NCBI GenBank assembly: GCA_001650895.1
Contig: LXYH01000021.1
Span: 1 to 64,000, forward strand
Source of the DNA: Rhodobacteraceae bacterium EhC02
Lineage (GTDB): Bacteria; Pseudomonadota; Alphaproteobacteria; Rhodobacterales; Rhodobacteraceae
Direction of reading: 5' to 3'
DNA length: 64,000 nucleotides
Shown here one piece after another: positions 54,247 through 62,656 of the stretch. How positions within the stretch are numbered: position 1 is the stretch's first letter; each line of letters begins with the position of its first letter. Below the pieces are notes generated by a model. It was given only the letters and a program-made list of their open reading frames with translations. It was not told where the DNA came from and did not search any database. The position numbers and the translations under genes are program-made.

Positions 54247-55347
54247 TCAACCGACGTGAAACAGGGTATTGAACAGCTTTGGATCGACGCTGTCGCTGGC
54301 GAAGGTGGCACCTTCGGTCAGGATGCTGACCGCATCGTGGCTGTGCAGGCTTTCCTGATGGCTGGCGATCACACGGAAATCGCCCACACGCTCGTCCTGC
54401 TGCAGCTGCGCACAGAACAGGCGCGCCGCATCCTCGACGAAGATCGGGTTCGCCGCGTTCAGTTCGGCAAAGGCCTGTTCATCTTCACGCTTGACCATGA
54501 CCTGCGTTTCGGTCGGCACCGCGCTGCGGGCCATGTCGATCACATCCTCGAACCACAGGCAGGCGCCATCCAGCACCTCTGCCGAGATGCGCGCGACAGA
54601 GCGCTGCGAATGCGGCGTCGCCAGTTGACCGCGCGTCTGGCGGGCATGTTCGCTGAGTTCCAGCGAGCATGGGCAGGTCGAAGAATAGACGTAATCAAGA
54701 TGAATGATCTTGCGGCGCACGCCCGCCTTTTCGATCAGTTCCAGCGCGATGTCGTAATACTGATAGCCTTCCAGACCCGAACGCAGCGAGGTGATCTTTA
54801 CCGGATAGGAAAACCGCATCTGGATGCGCGCATCGAAACTGTCCAGATCGGTCATGTAATCCTCAAGCGCGGCCTCGATCACCTCGAAGCTGAAGGTCTT
54901 GTCCGAATGCTTGTAGAAGGACCGCATGATCCGGGACATGTTGATGCCCTTCTTGTCGGCCTCAAGGCTGACGGTGCCGGTCACGCTGGTTTCCAGCGTC
55001 AGGTCGCCATTGTCGCGGGTATGAAAGCGGATCGGCAGGCGAAAATTCGAGATGCCCACATGCTGGATCTGCTGGCGCGCGCCCCGGATCAGGCTGGAGG
55101 GGCCATTCTGCAGGTCAGGCAGGCTGTCCTTGTAATCCGTATCGACCTCGAACCCGTAGGGATAGGCGCGCGACAGCACGGGATAGGCCGCAGGCTCACG
55201 CCCCGGCAGAAGACGCGCAAGCGAAGGGTCAAGATCGGCGATCTCGGCCTCGGAGGCGCGGGCGGCCCACTGGCGCAACCGCTCGAGCGCCTCTGCCGCG
55301 TCCTCGCGGCTGGGCGTGCGATCCAGATCGGGCGTGTGAATGTTCAT
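54247..55347 (-). CDS. folE2: GTP cyclohydrolase FolE2 (type IB)
   Basis: FolE2 converts GTP to dihydroneopterin triphosphate, the first step of folate synthesis. It belongs to the type IB group, which can work without zinc. The 366-residue protein has DLQNGPSSLIRGARQQIQHVGISNFRLPI near residue 77. The catalytic cysteine segment is DYVYSSTCPCSLELSEHARQTRGQLATPHSQRS near 228. LFCAQLQQDERVGDFRVIASHQESLHSHDAVS is near 312. With folB and folP in this window most of the pathway is local but not clustered. A perfect palindrome sits 25 bases before the start. Confidence 0.96.
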   Translation of the reverse strand: MNIHTPDLDRTPSREDAAEALERLRQWAARASEAEIADLDPSLARLLPGREPAAYPVLSRAYPYGFEVDTDYKDSLPDLQNGPSSLIRGARQQIQHVGISNFRLPIRFHTRDNGDLTLETSVTGTVSLEADKKGINMSRIMRSFYKHSDKTFSFEVIEAALEDYMTDLDSFDARIQMRFSYPVKITSLRSGLEGYQYYDIALELIEKAGVRRKIIHLDYVYSSTCPCSLELSEHARQTRGQLATPHSQRSVARISAEVLDGACLWFEDVIDMARSAVPTETQVMVKREDEQAFAELNAANPIFVEDAARLFCAQLQQDERVGDFRVIASHQESLHSHDAVSILTEGATFASDSVDPKLFNTLFHVG

Positions 55348-55371
55348 GAGGGGCCCCTTCGCGTCATGATG

Positions 55372-55390
55372 CCATCCTAAAATAGGATGG
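55372..55390. promoter_or_regulatory. Palindrome immediately upstream of folE2
   Basis: CCATCCTA-AAA-TAGGATGG is a perfect inverted repeat with eight-base arms. It lies 25-43 bases before the folE2 start, where a promoter should be. FolE2 genes are often derepressed by metal shortage, so a metalloregulator site is possible; the sequence does not match a motif I can name. Confidence 0.55.
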
Positions 55391-55535
55391 TTGGTCCTTG
55401 ATTACCACTTACGAAGATATTTACGTCGGACGCGACAGGTCGGATCATTCGACCCAGCAGAAATCGTGCAAGGCGCGCCGGTTGCGACGCGGCGACATGG
55501 ATGGACAGGGCTGATCGCCGCGATACTCTGCGCGC

Positions 55536-56087
55536 ATGATGCTTCCCTGGTTCCTTGTTCTGCTGTCCCTCTGCGGTGTTGCCGCATCCCTTTTGGTGCC
55601 AGGGGCGTCGGACTGGATCCTGCTGAGCCTGCCAAGCCTGCTGGCCAGCCTGATCCTGCTGATCCGGGCGCGGCTTGCACAGGCCCCGGCGCTGCCCGCG
55701 GTGATCGTGGACGGATCCAATGTCATGCACTGGCACGACAACATCGCCCGGGTCGAGACCCTGCAAGAGGTGATCGCGGCGCTGGAGCAGGCGGGCTTTG
55801 CGCCCGGCGTCGTCTTTGACGCAAATGCCGGCTACAAGCTGACGGGGCGGTATCTGCATGACGACACATTCAGCAGCGTGCTGGGCCTGCCGCGCAAGCG
55901 GGTCATCGTCGTGAACAAGGGCGAACCGGCCGATCCCTTGATCCTGACCGCCGCCCGCGATCACGGCGCGCGGATCGTCACCAATGACCGCTTCCGCGAC
56001 TGGGTCGGGCAATTTCCCGATGTCACGCAAGCCGACAGCCTGATCAAAGGCGGCTACCGGGACGGCAAGCTCTGGCTGGACATCTGA
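55536..56087 (+). CDS. Membrane-anchored NYN (Zc3h12a-like) ribonuclease
   Basis: The 183-residue protein has two N-terminal hydrophobic segments (about residues 3-22 and 28-45). A PIN-like NYN domain follows. Acidic residues that would bind the metal are in VIVDGSNVMHWHD (about 57), VVFDANAGYKLTG (about 93), NKGEPADPLILTAA (about 128) and IVTNDRFRDWVGQ (about 147). This matches the Zc3h12a-like ribonuclease group. An RNA target is not known. It is divergent from folE2, with about 188 bases between. Confidence 0.83.
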   Translation: MMLPWFLVLLSLCGVAASLLVPGASDWILLSLPSLLASLILLIRARLAQAPALPAVIVDGSNVMHWHDNIARVETLQEVIAALEQAGFAPGVVFDANAGYKLTGRYLHDDTFSSVLGLPRKRVIVVNKGEPADPLILTAARDHGARIVTNDRFRDWVGQFPDVTQADSLIKGGYRDGKLWLDI

Positions 56088-56097
56088 GGCGGCAGCC

Positions 56098-57279
56098 TCA
56101 GGCCTGGTCCAGCGCGGCCAGGATATCGGCCACCAGATCGCGCGCATCCTCCAGCCCCAGGCTCAGGCGCACCAGACCGGGCGTGATGCCAAGATGCTGT
56201 TTCTGCGCGGCCGGCAGGCGCTGATGCGTGGTCGTCGCGGGATGAGTCGCAATGGATTTCGCATCGCCCAGGTTGTTCGAGATGATGACGATCTGCAGCG
56301 CGTTCAGGAAGCGGAACGCCGCCTCCTGCCCGCCTTTCAGGTCCAGCGCGATCACCGTGCCGCCGCTGTCCGTCTGCTCCATCGCCAGGGCATGCTGGGC
56401 ATGGCCGGGCAGACCCGGATAGATCACGCGCGCCAGCTTGGGATGATCCTGCAGCGCCTCGGCCACGGTCAGGGCGGTCTGGGCCTGGGCGCGCACGCGC
56501 AGGTCCATGGTTTCCAGACCCTTGAGCATGATCCAGGCGGTGAAGGGGCTCATCGCGCCGCCAGTATGTTTCATGTAGGGTTCGACCGTGCCGCGGATAT
56601 AGTCGCAGCTGCCCAGGATCACGCCGCCCAGCGCGCGGCCCTGCCCGTCGATATGCTTGGTCGCCGAATAGATCACCACATCGGCGCCCTGCTGCATCGC
56701 ACGCGAGAACACGGGCGTTGAAAAGACATTATCGACCACGACCGTCGCACCCACCGCATGGGCGATTTCCGCAACCGCCGCGATATCGATCACCTCGAGC
56801 GTGGGGTTCGAGATCGATTCGAAGAAGGCCACCCTGGTGCCGGGGCGCATCGCGGCGCGCCACTGGTCCAGATCGGTACCATCGACCAGCGTCACCTCAA
56901 CCCCGTAGCGGGTCAGGATTTCCTCGAGGATGTAAAGGCAGGAACCGAACAGCGCCCTTGCGGCCACCACGTGATCGCCCGCACGCAGCATCGCGGTCAG
57001 CGCGCCCGAAACGGCCGCCATGCCCGATGCCGTGGCAAAGGCATCCTCGGCCCCTTCCATCGCGGCGATCCGATCCTCGAACATGGCCACGGTCGGGTTG
57101 CCGTAGCGGGCATAGATGAACTCGTCCGGCCCCGCCTTGAGAAACCGTGCCTCGGCCTGTTCGGCGCTGTCATAGACGAAGCCCTGCGTCAGAAAGATCG
57201 CCTCGGATACCTCGTTGTACTGTGACCGGCGGATCCCGCCATGCACCAAGGTGGTCCGCTTGTTCCAGTCCTTGCTCAT
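56098..57279 (-). CDS. metZ: O-succinylhomoserine sulfhydrylase
   Basis: MetZ makes homocysteine directly from an activated homoserine and sulfide, using PLP. The 393-residue protein shows DEFIYARYGNPTVAMFEDRIAAMEGAEDAFATASGMAAV near residue 40. The PLP lysine is in VIYSATKHIDGQGRALGG (about 208), and the C-terminal block SLGDAKS-type NNLGDAKSIATHPATTTHQ is near 340. The start at 57279 has GGAG upstream; 57291 is an alternative. A SAM-II riboswitch and a terminator lie upstream, so expression should fall when SAM is plentiful. It uses sulfide, which links loosely to the sox genes. Confidence 0.94.
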   Translation of the reverse strand: MSKDWNKRTTLVHGGIRRSQYNEVSEAIFLTQGFVYDSAEQAEARFLKAGPDEFIYARYGNPTVAMFEDRIAAMEGAEDAFATASGMAAVSGALTAMLRAGDHVVAARALFGSCLYILEEILTRYGVEVTLVDGTDLDQWRAAMRPGTRVAFFESISNPTLEVIDIAAVAEIAHAVGATVVVDNVFSTPVFSRAMQQGADVVIYSATKHIDGQGRALGGVILGSCDYIRGTVEPYMKHTGGAMSPFTAWIMLKGLETMDLRVRAQAQTALTVAEALQDHPKLARVIYPGLPGHAQHALAMEQTDSGGTVIALDLKGGQEAAFRFLNALQIVIISNNLGDAKSIATHPATTTHQRLPAAQKQHLGITPGLVRLSLGLEDARDLVADILAALDQA

Positions 57280-57309
57280 CCTGCTCTCCATGGGGCCCTC
57301 GGGCCCGAA

Positions 57310-57346
57310 TAAAAAAACCCCCGTCGCGGTCAAGCGAAAGGGGGTT
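57310..57346 (-). terminator. Intrinsic terminator between the SAM-II riboswitch and metZ
   Basis: On the minus strand AACCCCC and GGGGGTT close a stem with a 17-base loop, followed directly by seven T. It is located about 12 bases after the riboswitch and 31 bases before the metZ start. That position is expected for an attenuator rather than the end of another gene. Confidence 0.85.
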
Positions 57347-57357
57347 CCCTCATCCTG

Positions 57358-57413
57358 ACCTCTTTAGCGGTGTGTTTAACGTGGCCCGCAATCCGGTAAC
57401 AAATCGCCACAAG
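57358..57413 (-). ncRNA. SAM-II riboswitch in the metZ leader
   Basis: On the minus strand the sequence follows the SAM-II plan. A GTGGC stem start is followed by GATTTG, then ACCGGATTGC, the pairing GCCAC, an AT-rich loop (GTTAAACACA) and the terminal GCTAAAGAGG. These blocks correspond one to one with the known metX/metA SAM-II pseudoknot. It precedes metZ, a methionine gene commonly under SAM-II control in alphaproteobacteria. Confidence 0.9.
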
Positions 57414-57555
57414 CGCCTGATACGCCCGTCACAGCGCATCGTCAACTGGCCGCAACAGGCGTTCGGCTTGCGTTACCCCTCCGTCACGTTGGCTTCATCC
57501 GCTGGTCACACCCCCATTCTACCAAGGCAGCACAAGATCTTGTGGGGACGGCGCG

Positions 57556-58503
57556 ATGCCACTGCTGCAAATCAACGCGCCCGGATCGGGCGCCCCGAAC
57601 AGCCCCATCGACCTGGGCGCCGCGGCAGGGCCGCTGGCAGCGGGCAGCGGGCCGATCGTGATCATGGTGCATGGCTACAGATTCGCCCCCGGCCGGGGCG
57701 AGGATTGCCCCCATCGCCATATCCTGTCGCTCGCCCCATCGGTGCGCGATCCCAAGGCGGTCAGCTGGCCGCGCGGTCTTGGCCTTGCACCGGGTCAGCC
57801 GATCCGCGCCATCGCCTTCGGCTGGCAGGGGATGGGTCCGGTGCGGCGCGCCTGGGACAATGCCGCAGGGGCCGGTCAGGTGCTGGCGGGGCTGATCGCG
57901 GCGCTGCACCGGATCGCCCCGCACCGCCCCGTTCAGGCGATGGCACATTCCATGGGCGCGCGCGTCATCCTGTCAGCACTGGAGACGCTGCGCGGCCCCG
58001 GTCTTGCGCGGGCCCTGCTGATGAACCCCGCCGCCTACCAGAGCCAGGCGCGCCGGGCGCTTGCACCGCTCAATGGCGGCAACACCGAGGTGATCAGCGT
58101 CACATCCGGCGAAAACGATCTTTTCGACCTCATTCTGGAAAGGCTGGTCCCTGCGCCCTGCCGCGGCGACCGCAGCCTCGGGGCGGGTCTTCCCGGTCAG
58201 GACAGGTTCGTGACCCTGCGGCTTGACGATCCGCACGCCCTGGCGGCGCTCGCGCGGCTGGGCCATGACATCGCACCGCCCGCGGCGCGCATCTGTCACT
58301 GGTCGCCCTACCTGCGTCCCGGCGTCTTCGGTCTTTATCGCGCCCTGCTGTGGTCGCCGGAGCGGCTGCCGCTGGACCTGCTGCGCAGCAAGCTTCCGCA
58401 GGATCAGCCGCCGCGCTGGTCGCGCCTCTGGCCGGTCATGCCGCGCGGCGCGCGCCTGCGCCGCCCCCTGCCCGCCCGCGACACCGGCGGCATCCCCGCC
58501 TGA
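57556..58503 (+). CDS. Alpha/beta hydrolase of unknown substrate
   Basis: The 315-residue protein has an alpha/beta hydrolase pattern. The oxyanion strand and loop is PIVIMVHGYRFAPG (about residue 34), and the nucleophile elbow AHSMGARVIL is near 131. A candidate acid is in VTSGENDLFDLIL (about 182), and a histidine is near DPHALAALARLGHDIAP. It has no signal peptide. The closest look is to lipase/esterase-like proteins of the DUF900 type. It is a single gene divergent from metZ. Confidence 0.8.
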   Translation: MPLLQINAPGSGAPNSPIDLGAAAGPLAAGSGPIVIMVHGYRFAPGRGEDCPHRHILSLAPSVRDPKAVSWPRGLGLAPGQPIRAIAFGWQGMGPVRRAWDNAAGAGQVLAGLIAALHRIAPHRPVQAMAHSMGARVILSALETLRGPGLARALLMNPAAYQSQARRALAPLNGGNTEVISVTSGENDLFDLILERLVPAPCRGDRSLGAGLPGQDRFVTLRLDDPHALAALARLGHDIAPPAARICHWSPYLRPGVFGLYRALLWSPERLPLDLLRSKLPQDQPPRWSRLWPVMPRGARLRRPLPARDTGGIPA

Positions 58504-58582
58504 TGGCGCCCTCTGCCGTTTCTTCTTGCCTCAAATATCCGCGCCGCAGGCACCCGCCCTCAAGACCCGGCGCGACGCCTGT

Positions 58583-59200
58583 TCAGCTGTCGCCACCGGC
58601 CTCGTCATCGGATTTGGTGCCATAGGTCTCGAACAGCTTTCCTTGCGTGATGAAGAAGGCAAAGATCGCCGCGGTCAGGCCGAAGGTCTTGAAATAGACC
58701 CAGGTCTCGGTGGTCATCGTGCGCCAGACAGCCTCGTTCAGCACCGCAAGGCCAAAGAAGAACAGCGCCAGCCGCCGGGTCAGGATCATCCAGCCTTCAT
58801 GCGCCAGCGGCATCATCTCTTCCATCACGTGCTTGAGGTAGGATTGCCCGCGCAGCAGCCCGAAGCCCAGGATGCCGCCGAAGACCAGGTAGATGATCGT
58901 GGGCTTCATCTTGAAGAAGCGGTCATCGTTCAGCCAGACCGACAGCCCGCCAAAGACCACCACCAGCACCAGCGTCATGACCTGCATCTTCGACAGCTTG
59001 CCCGTCAGCTTCCACAGCAGGCCCGTGGACAGGATCATCAGCGGAATGAAGCCCGCCGTCACCAGGATGAAGCCACCGTACTCGGTGCCACCGATGGTGA
59101 AGATCCGGTCCTTGAGCCAGAGGTACGCCACGAAAAAGGCGATGACCGGGCCCAGTTCCAGCGCGGTCTTGGTCATGGGGTTGATGTCCTTGTCAGCCAT
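58583..59200 (-). CDS. yciB: YciB-family inner membrane-spanning protein
   Basis: The 205-residue protein has about five membrane helices and the family's starting block LELGPVIAFFVAYLWLKDRIF. It also has PTIIYLVFGGILGFGLLRGQSYLKHVMEEMMPLAHEGWMILTRRLALFFFGLAVLNEAVWR. YciB (septation protein A) links cell-envelope synthesis with division. The ATG at 59200 has GGAGG seven bases upstream; the much longer open frame is an extension into the preceding permease gene. It is the last gene of the ftsY group. Confidence 0.92.
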   Translation of the reverse strand: MADKDINPMTKTALELGPVIAFFVAYLWLKDRIFTIGGTEYGGFILVTAGFIPLMILSTGLLWKLTGKLSKMQVMTLVLVVVFGGLSVWLNDDRFFKMKPTIIYLVFGGILGFGLLRGQSYLKHVMEEMMPLAHEGWMILTRRLALFFFGLAVLNEAVWRTMTTETWVYFKTFGLTAAIFAFFITQGKLFETYGTKSDDEAGGDS

Positions 59201-59211
59201 CTCCGGGCCTC

Positions 59212-60120
59212 CTAGCCTCCGAATTGCACGATTACCGCGCCCAGCGCGATCAGGCACATCAGCGCGATGCGCCGCGGGCCCACGGTTTCCTTCAGCACCA
59301 GCCAGCCGATCAGCGCGGCAAAGACCGTCGAGGTCTCGCGCAGAACGGCCGCCTCGCCGACCTTGTCCAGTCGCGTCGCCAGCATGATCGACCCGAAGCT
59401 GAAAAAGGCGATGATCGCTCCTACCAGCCCGCGTTTCATCAAGGGCGCCACGGGCGGGCGCAGCTGCATCGACATGGCGCGCCAGCGCAGGCTTGCCACG
59501 ACCGGCATGACCAGCCCGTCGATCATGAAGAACCACATCAGGAAGGTGAAGGGGTCTGCCGTCGCGCGAATGCCGTAGGCGTCATATGTGGTGTAAAGCG
59601 CCACGAACAAGCCCGTGACCACCGCAAGCCCCAGCGCCATGTTCAGCGTGTCGCGGTTCAGCGTCACATGGATCAGGTTGTAGACCGCCAGCCCGAAGAT
59701 GCCCGTCAGCAGCACCAGAACACCCATCCACTGGGTCAGGGTAAAGACCTCGCCGAAAATCAGCCAGGCCCCGATCACCGCGAACAGCGGCCCCGTGCCC
59801 CGCACCACCGGATAGACAACCGTATAGGCGCCGCGCGTATAGGCCATGGCCTGCAGCACCTTGTAGGCGGTGTGGATGACGAAGGCGCCCGCAAAGATCG
59901 GCCACATGTGCGGTTCGGGAAAGGGCACCACGAAAAAGGCGAAGGGGGCCGCGATCACCGCATAGTTGATGTCGATCGCCCCGCGCATCAGCCATGGATC
60001 GTGCCGGCCCTTCTGCATCGCGCCGAAAATGGCGTGCAGGATCGCGGCCAGCAGCGCCAGCAGCATCGCCGCGTGGCTGCCCGCCGGAGTCCCCTCCAGC
60101 GAGACAAGCCAGGCGCTCAT
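59212..60120 (-). CDS. EamA/DMT-family permease
   Basis: The 302-residue membrane protein has ten hydrophobic helices. The first EamA half is MLLALLAAILHAIFGAMQKGRHDPWLMRGAIDINYAVIAAPFAFF. The second half ends GWLVLKETVGPRRIALMCLIALGAVIVQFGG. The substrate is unknown. Its start overlaps the stop of the preceding small gene by 4 bases, and yciB follows after 11 bases. The four genes ftsY, small protein, permease and yciB appear to be one transcript. Confidence 0.9.
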   Translation of the reverse strand: MSAWLVSLEGTPAGSHAAMLLALLAAILHAIFGAMQKGRHDPWLMRGAIDINYAVIAAPFAFFVVPFPEPHMWPIFAGAFVIHTAYKVLQAMAYTRGAYTVVYPVVRGTGPLFAVIGAWLIFGEVFTLTQWMGVLVLLTGIFGLAVYNLIHVTLNRDTLNMALGLAVVTGLFVALYTTYDAYGIRATADPFTFLMWFFMIDGLVMPVVASLRWRAMSMQLRPPVAPLMKRGLVGAIIAFFSFGSIMLATRLDKVGEAAVLRETSTVFAALIGWLVLKETVGPRRIALMCLIALGAVIVQFGG

Positions 60121-60533
60121 GCGCGCAGCCGTCCGGGGCTGCGCCCAAGGCTTTCGTCATGCAGTTCGCGGGCGCGGCGCGAGATGTCGATCTCGTCGCC
60201 CTCGCGCCCGATCACGATGTCGCCGCCCTCGGCAGCGAAGGCGTATTCGTCGATCAATTCCTGCTCCAGCGTGTCCAGCACGAAACGGTTGCGATGTTCG
60301 GGCAGAAGGCACAGATCGAAGATCCGCGGCGCCGCGTCCAGATGCGCGTCCCAGATCAGCCGACCAAAGCCCACGACCTGACCATCGTTCAGAACCACGC
60401 ATTCGCTCATGACAAGGCGGTCATCGGGCCAATCCTCGACCTCATCGGCGGCGCGCAGGCGCGCGGTGTCGATCACCGTCTCGAGGGCGGTGATATCCGG
60501 CTGGAAATCGGTCGTGCGTCGTATCTCAAGCAT
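60117..60533 (-). CDS. Conserved hypothetical protein downstream of ftsY
   Basis: The 138-residue soluble protein is acidic and shows LEIRRTTDFQPDITALETVIDTARLRAADEVEDWPDDRLVMSECVVLNDGQVVGFGRLIWD. It also has IFDLCLLPEHRNRFVLDTLEQELIDEY and DIVIGREGDEIDISRRARELHDESLG. I do not recognise a family. The GFGRL and LLPEHRN pieces faintly recall GNAT acetyltransferases, but the acetyl-CoA loop is not clear. It overlaps the next gene by ATGA and starts 13 bases after ftsY. A TTG at 60542 could add three residues. Confidence 0.72.
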   Translation of the reverse strand: MLEIRRTTDFQPDITALETVIDTARLRAADEVEDWPDDRLVMSECVVLNDGQVVGFGRLIWDAHLDAAPRIFDLCLLPEHRNRFVLDTLEQELIDEYAFAAEGGDIVIGREGDEIDISRRARELHDESLGRSPGRLRA

Positions 60534-60545
60534 CAGCGCCAATTC

Positions 60546-61994
60546 TCAAGCATCCAGACCCGTCAGCGCGCGCGCGAAATCCTGCGGATCGAAGGGGGCC
60601 AGATCGTCGATCTGCTCGCCCACGCCGATGGCATGGATCGGCAGGCCGAACTTGTCCGCCAGCGCCACCAGCACGCCGCCCTTGGCGGTCCCGTCCAGCT
60701 TGGTCATCACAAGGCCGGACACATCGGCCAGCTTGCGGAAGATCTCGACCTGGCTCAGCGCGTTCTGGCCCGTGGTCGCATCCAGCACCAGCAGCGTGTT
60801 ATGCGGCGCTGTCGGGTCCTTCTTGCGGATCACGCGCACGATCTTGGAGAGTTCCTCCATCAGGTCGGCGCGGTTCTGCAACCGCCCTGCGGTGTCGATC
60901 AGCAGCAGGTCCGCGCCCTCGGCCTCGGCCCTTGTCATGGCATCAAAAGCAAGGCTGGCAGGGTCCGAGCCTTCGGGGGCGGTCAGCACGGGCACGCCCG
61001 CGCGGTCACCCCAGACCTGCAGCTGTTCGACGGCGGCGGCGCGGAAAGTGTCGCCAGCCGCGATGATCACCGACTTGCCCGCGGCGCGGAACTGGCTGGC
61101 CAGCTTGCCGATGGTCGTGGTCTTGCCCGATCCGTTGACCCCCACCACAAGCACGACCTGCGGGGTCCTGGTATAGATCGGCATGGGACGGGCCACGGGT
61201 TCCATGATGCGCGCGATCTCGTCGGCCAGTGCGCGCTTGATGTCGGTGACGGACAGCTTGCGGCCATATCGCCCTTCGGCCAGGTTCGCGGTCACGCGCA
61301 GCGCGGTATCCACACCCATGTCCGAGGCGATCAGCAACTCCTCCAGCTGTTCCAGCATGGCATCGTCCAGCACGCGCCTGACGACCGGACCGGCAGGCTG
61401 CGCCGGGGCCTTGGCGACGGCTGCCGCCTCGGGCGCCGCAGGGGCCGCGGACCGGCCCAGCAGGCGGCCCAGAAGCCCGATCTTCGCAGTCCCGGCGGTT
61501 GCGGCCGCCGTGGCCGAGCCAAGCGGGATTTCAGCGGGATTGCCGACGGGAATTTCCATCGGCGCAGGGTCCGGCAGGCTGTCACCCTGCGGCTGCGGTG
61601 CCTCAAGGGGCCAGTCGCGCGGCATTTCCTCGGGCTGATCGCCGGGCAATTCCTCGGGCAGTTCCTCGGGTTCGTCCGGCAGCTCTTCCGGCTCCTCGGG
61701 TTCGTCCGGCAGCTCTTCCGGCTCCTCGGGTTCCTGCGGCTCCTCGGGATGCGGCGCGGGCGCGGGTTCCGGCTCGACCGGTTCCTCGGGTGCGGGCTCA
61801 GGCGCGGGCTCAGGCTCGGGCGCGGGCTCAGGTTCAGGCTCGGGCGCGGGTTCAGGCTCGGGCGTCTGCGCCTGCAGGCGCGGATCCTCCTCGGTCTCCG
61901 GCGCCCCCCCCTGCGCGACGATCTCGTCCAGCCCCTTGTCCAGACGGGACGAGGAAGTGAACAGTCGCTGCTTGAGTTTGCCGAAGAATGACAT
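60546..61994 (-). CDS. ftsY: Signal recognition particle receptor FtsY
   Basis: FtsY docks ribosome-SRP complexes at the inner membrane and hydrolyses GTP with Ffh. The 482-residue protein has an N-terminal acidic A domain (residues 30-150) made of repeated PEPEPA, PEEPEEP and PDEPEELPE units, then the NG domain. G motifs are GVNGSGKTTTIGKLA (about residue 278), DTFRAAAVEQLQVW, LIDTAGRLQNR and MTKLDGTAKGG, with the closing loop GVGEQIDDLAPFDP. The acidic region is long and repetitive, and its length is likely to vary between strains. Confidence 0.96.
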   Translation of the reverse strand: MSFFGKLKQRLFTSSSRLDKGLDEIVAQGGAPETEEDPRLQAQTPEPEPAPEPEPEPAPEPEPAPEPAPEEPVEPEPAPAPHPEEPQEPEEPEELPDEPEEPEELPDEPEELPEELPGDQPEEMPRDWPLEAPQPQGDSLPDPAPMEIPVGNPAEIPLGSATAAATAGTAKIGLLGRLLGRSAAPAAPEAAAVAKAPAQPAGPVVRRVLDDAMLEQLEELLIASDMGVDTALRVTANLAEGRYGRKLSVTDIKRALADEIARIMEPVARPMPIYTRTPQVVLVVGVNGSGKTTTIGKLASQFRAAGKSVIIAAGDTFRAAAVEQLQVWGDRAGVPVLTAPEGSDPASLAFDAMTRAEAEGADLLLIDTAGRLQNRADLMEELSKIVRVIRKKDPTAPHNTLLVLDATTGQNALSQVEIFRKLADVSGLVMTKLDGTAKGGVLVALADKFGLPIHAIGVGEQIDDLAPFDPQDFARALTGLDA

Positions 61995-62172
61995 GCCTGC
62001 CTCCGGGGATGTTTGCTTTCACCTAGACCCTCTTGGCGGGTTTTGAAAGCCCCCGGGGGCAAGTTCTGCACCTGCGCAGGACTGTCCTGGCCTGGGGGAA
62101 TTCCGCTGACGCCCCGATCCGCGACGGTTTGATCACTGGCCAAATCAGGGCGCGGCAGGGCAAACTGTCAGC

Positions 62173-62601
62173 ATGATACGATTGCACATGCCCCGTTTCC
62201 TGTTCGGCCTTCTGGCCCTTCTGCTGTCGCTGGCCGCCGCGCCCCTGCGGGCGCAATCCGGCCCGCCGATGACGGGCGCGGAATTCGATGCCTATACGCT
62301 GGGGCAGACCTTCACCTATGGCACCGGCCTCGTTCCCTATGGCGCCGAGGAATACATGGACAATCGCCGGGTGCGCTGGTCCTTTCTGGACGGGCGCTGT
62401 CAGGAGGGGGAATGGTACGAGGACAATGGCATGATCTGCTTTGTCTATGACGACAATCCCGATCCGCAATGCTGGAGCTTCTATCGCACCCCCGGCGGCA
62501 TCGTGGCCCGGTTCGAGGATGACCCGACCCAGACCACGCTGTACGAGATCACGCGCAGCCCCGAACCGATGATGTGCCTCGGCCCCGAGGTGGGGACGTG
62601 A
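62173..62601 (+). CDS. Small exported protein of unknown function
   Basis: The 142-residue protein has a signal peptide (MPRFLFGLLALLLSLAAAPLRAQ, about 28 residues from the first Met). The mature part has three cysteines: GTGLVPYGAEEYMDNRRVRWSFLDGRCQEGEWYEDNGMICFVYDDNPDPQCWSFYRTPGG. The pattern of a fixed strand-rich block with WSF repeated resembles small periplasmic proteins of this group, but no family is named. It is divergent from ftsY, and the AlkB-like gene follows after 55 bases. Confidence 0.7.
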   Translation: MIRLHMPRFLFGLLALLLSLAAAPLRAQSGPPMTGAEFDAYTLGQTFTYGTGLVPYGAEEYMDNRRVRWSFLDGRCQEGEWYEDNGMICFVYDDNPDPQCWSFYRTPGGIVARFEDDPTQTTLYEITRSPEPMMCLGPEVGT

Positions 62602-62656
62602 CAGCCTGCGCCGGCATGCTATCTGTCTGTCGCTGATACCCTTCGGATCCCGTGCC

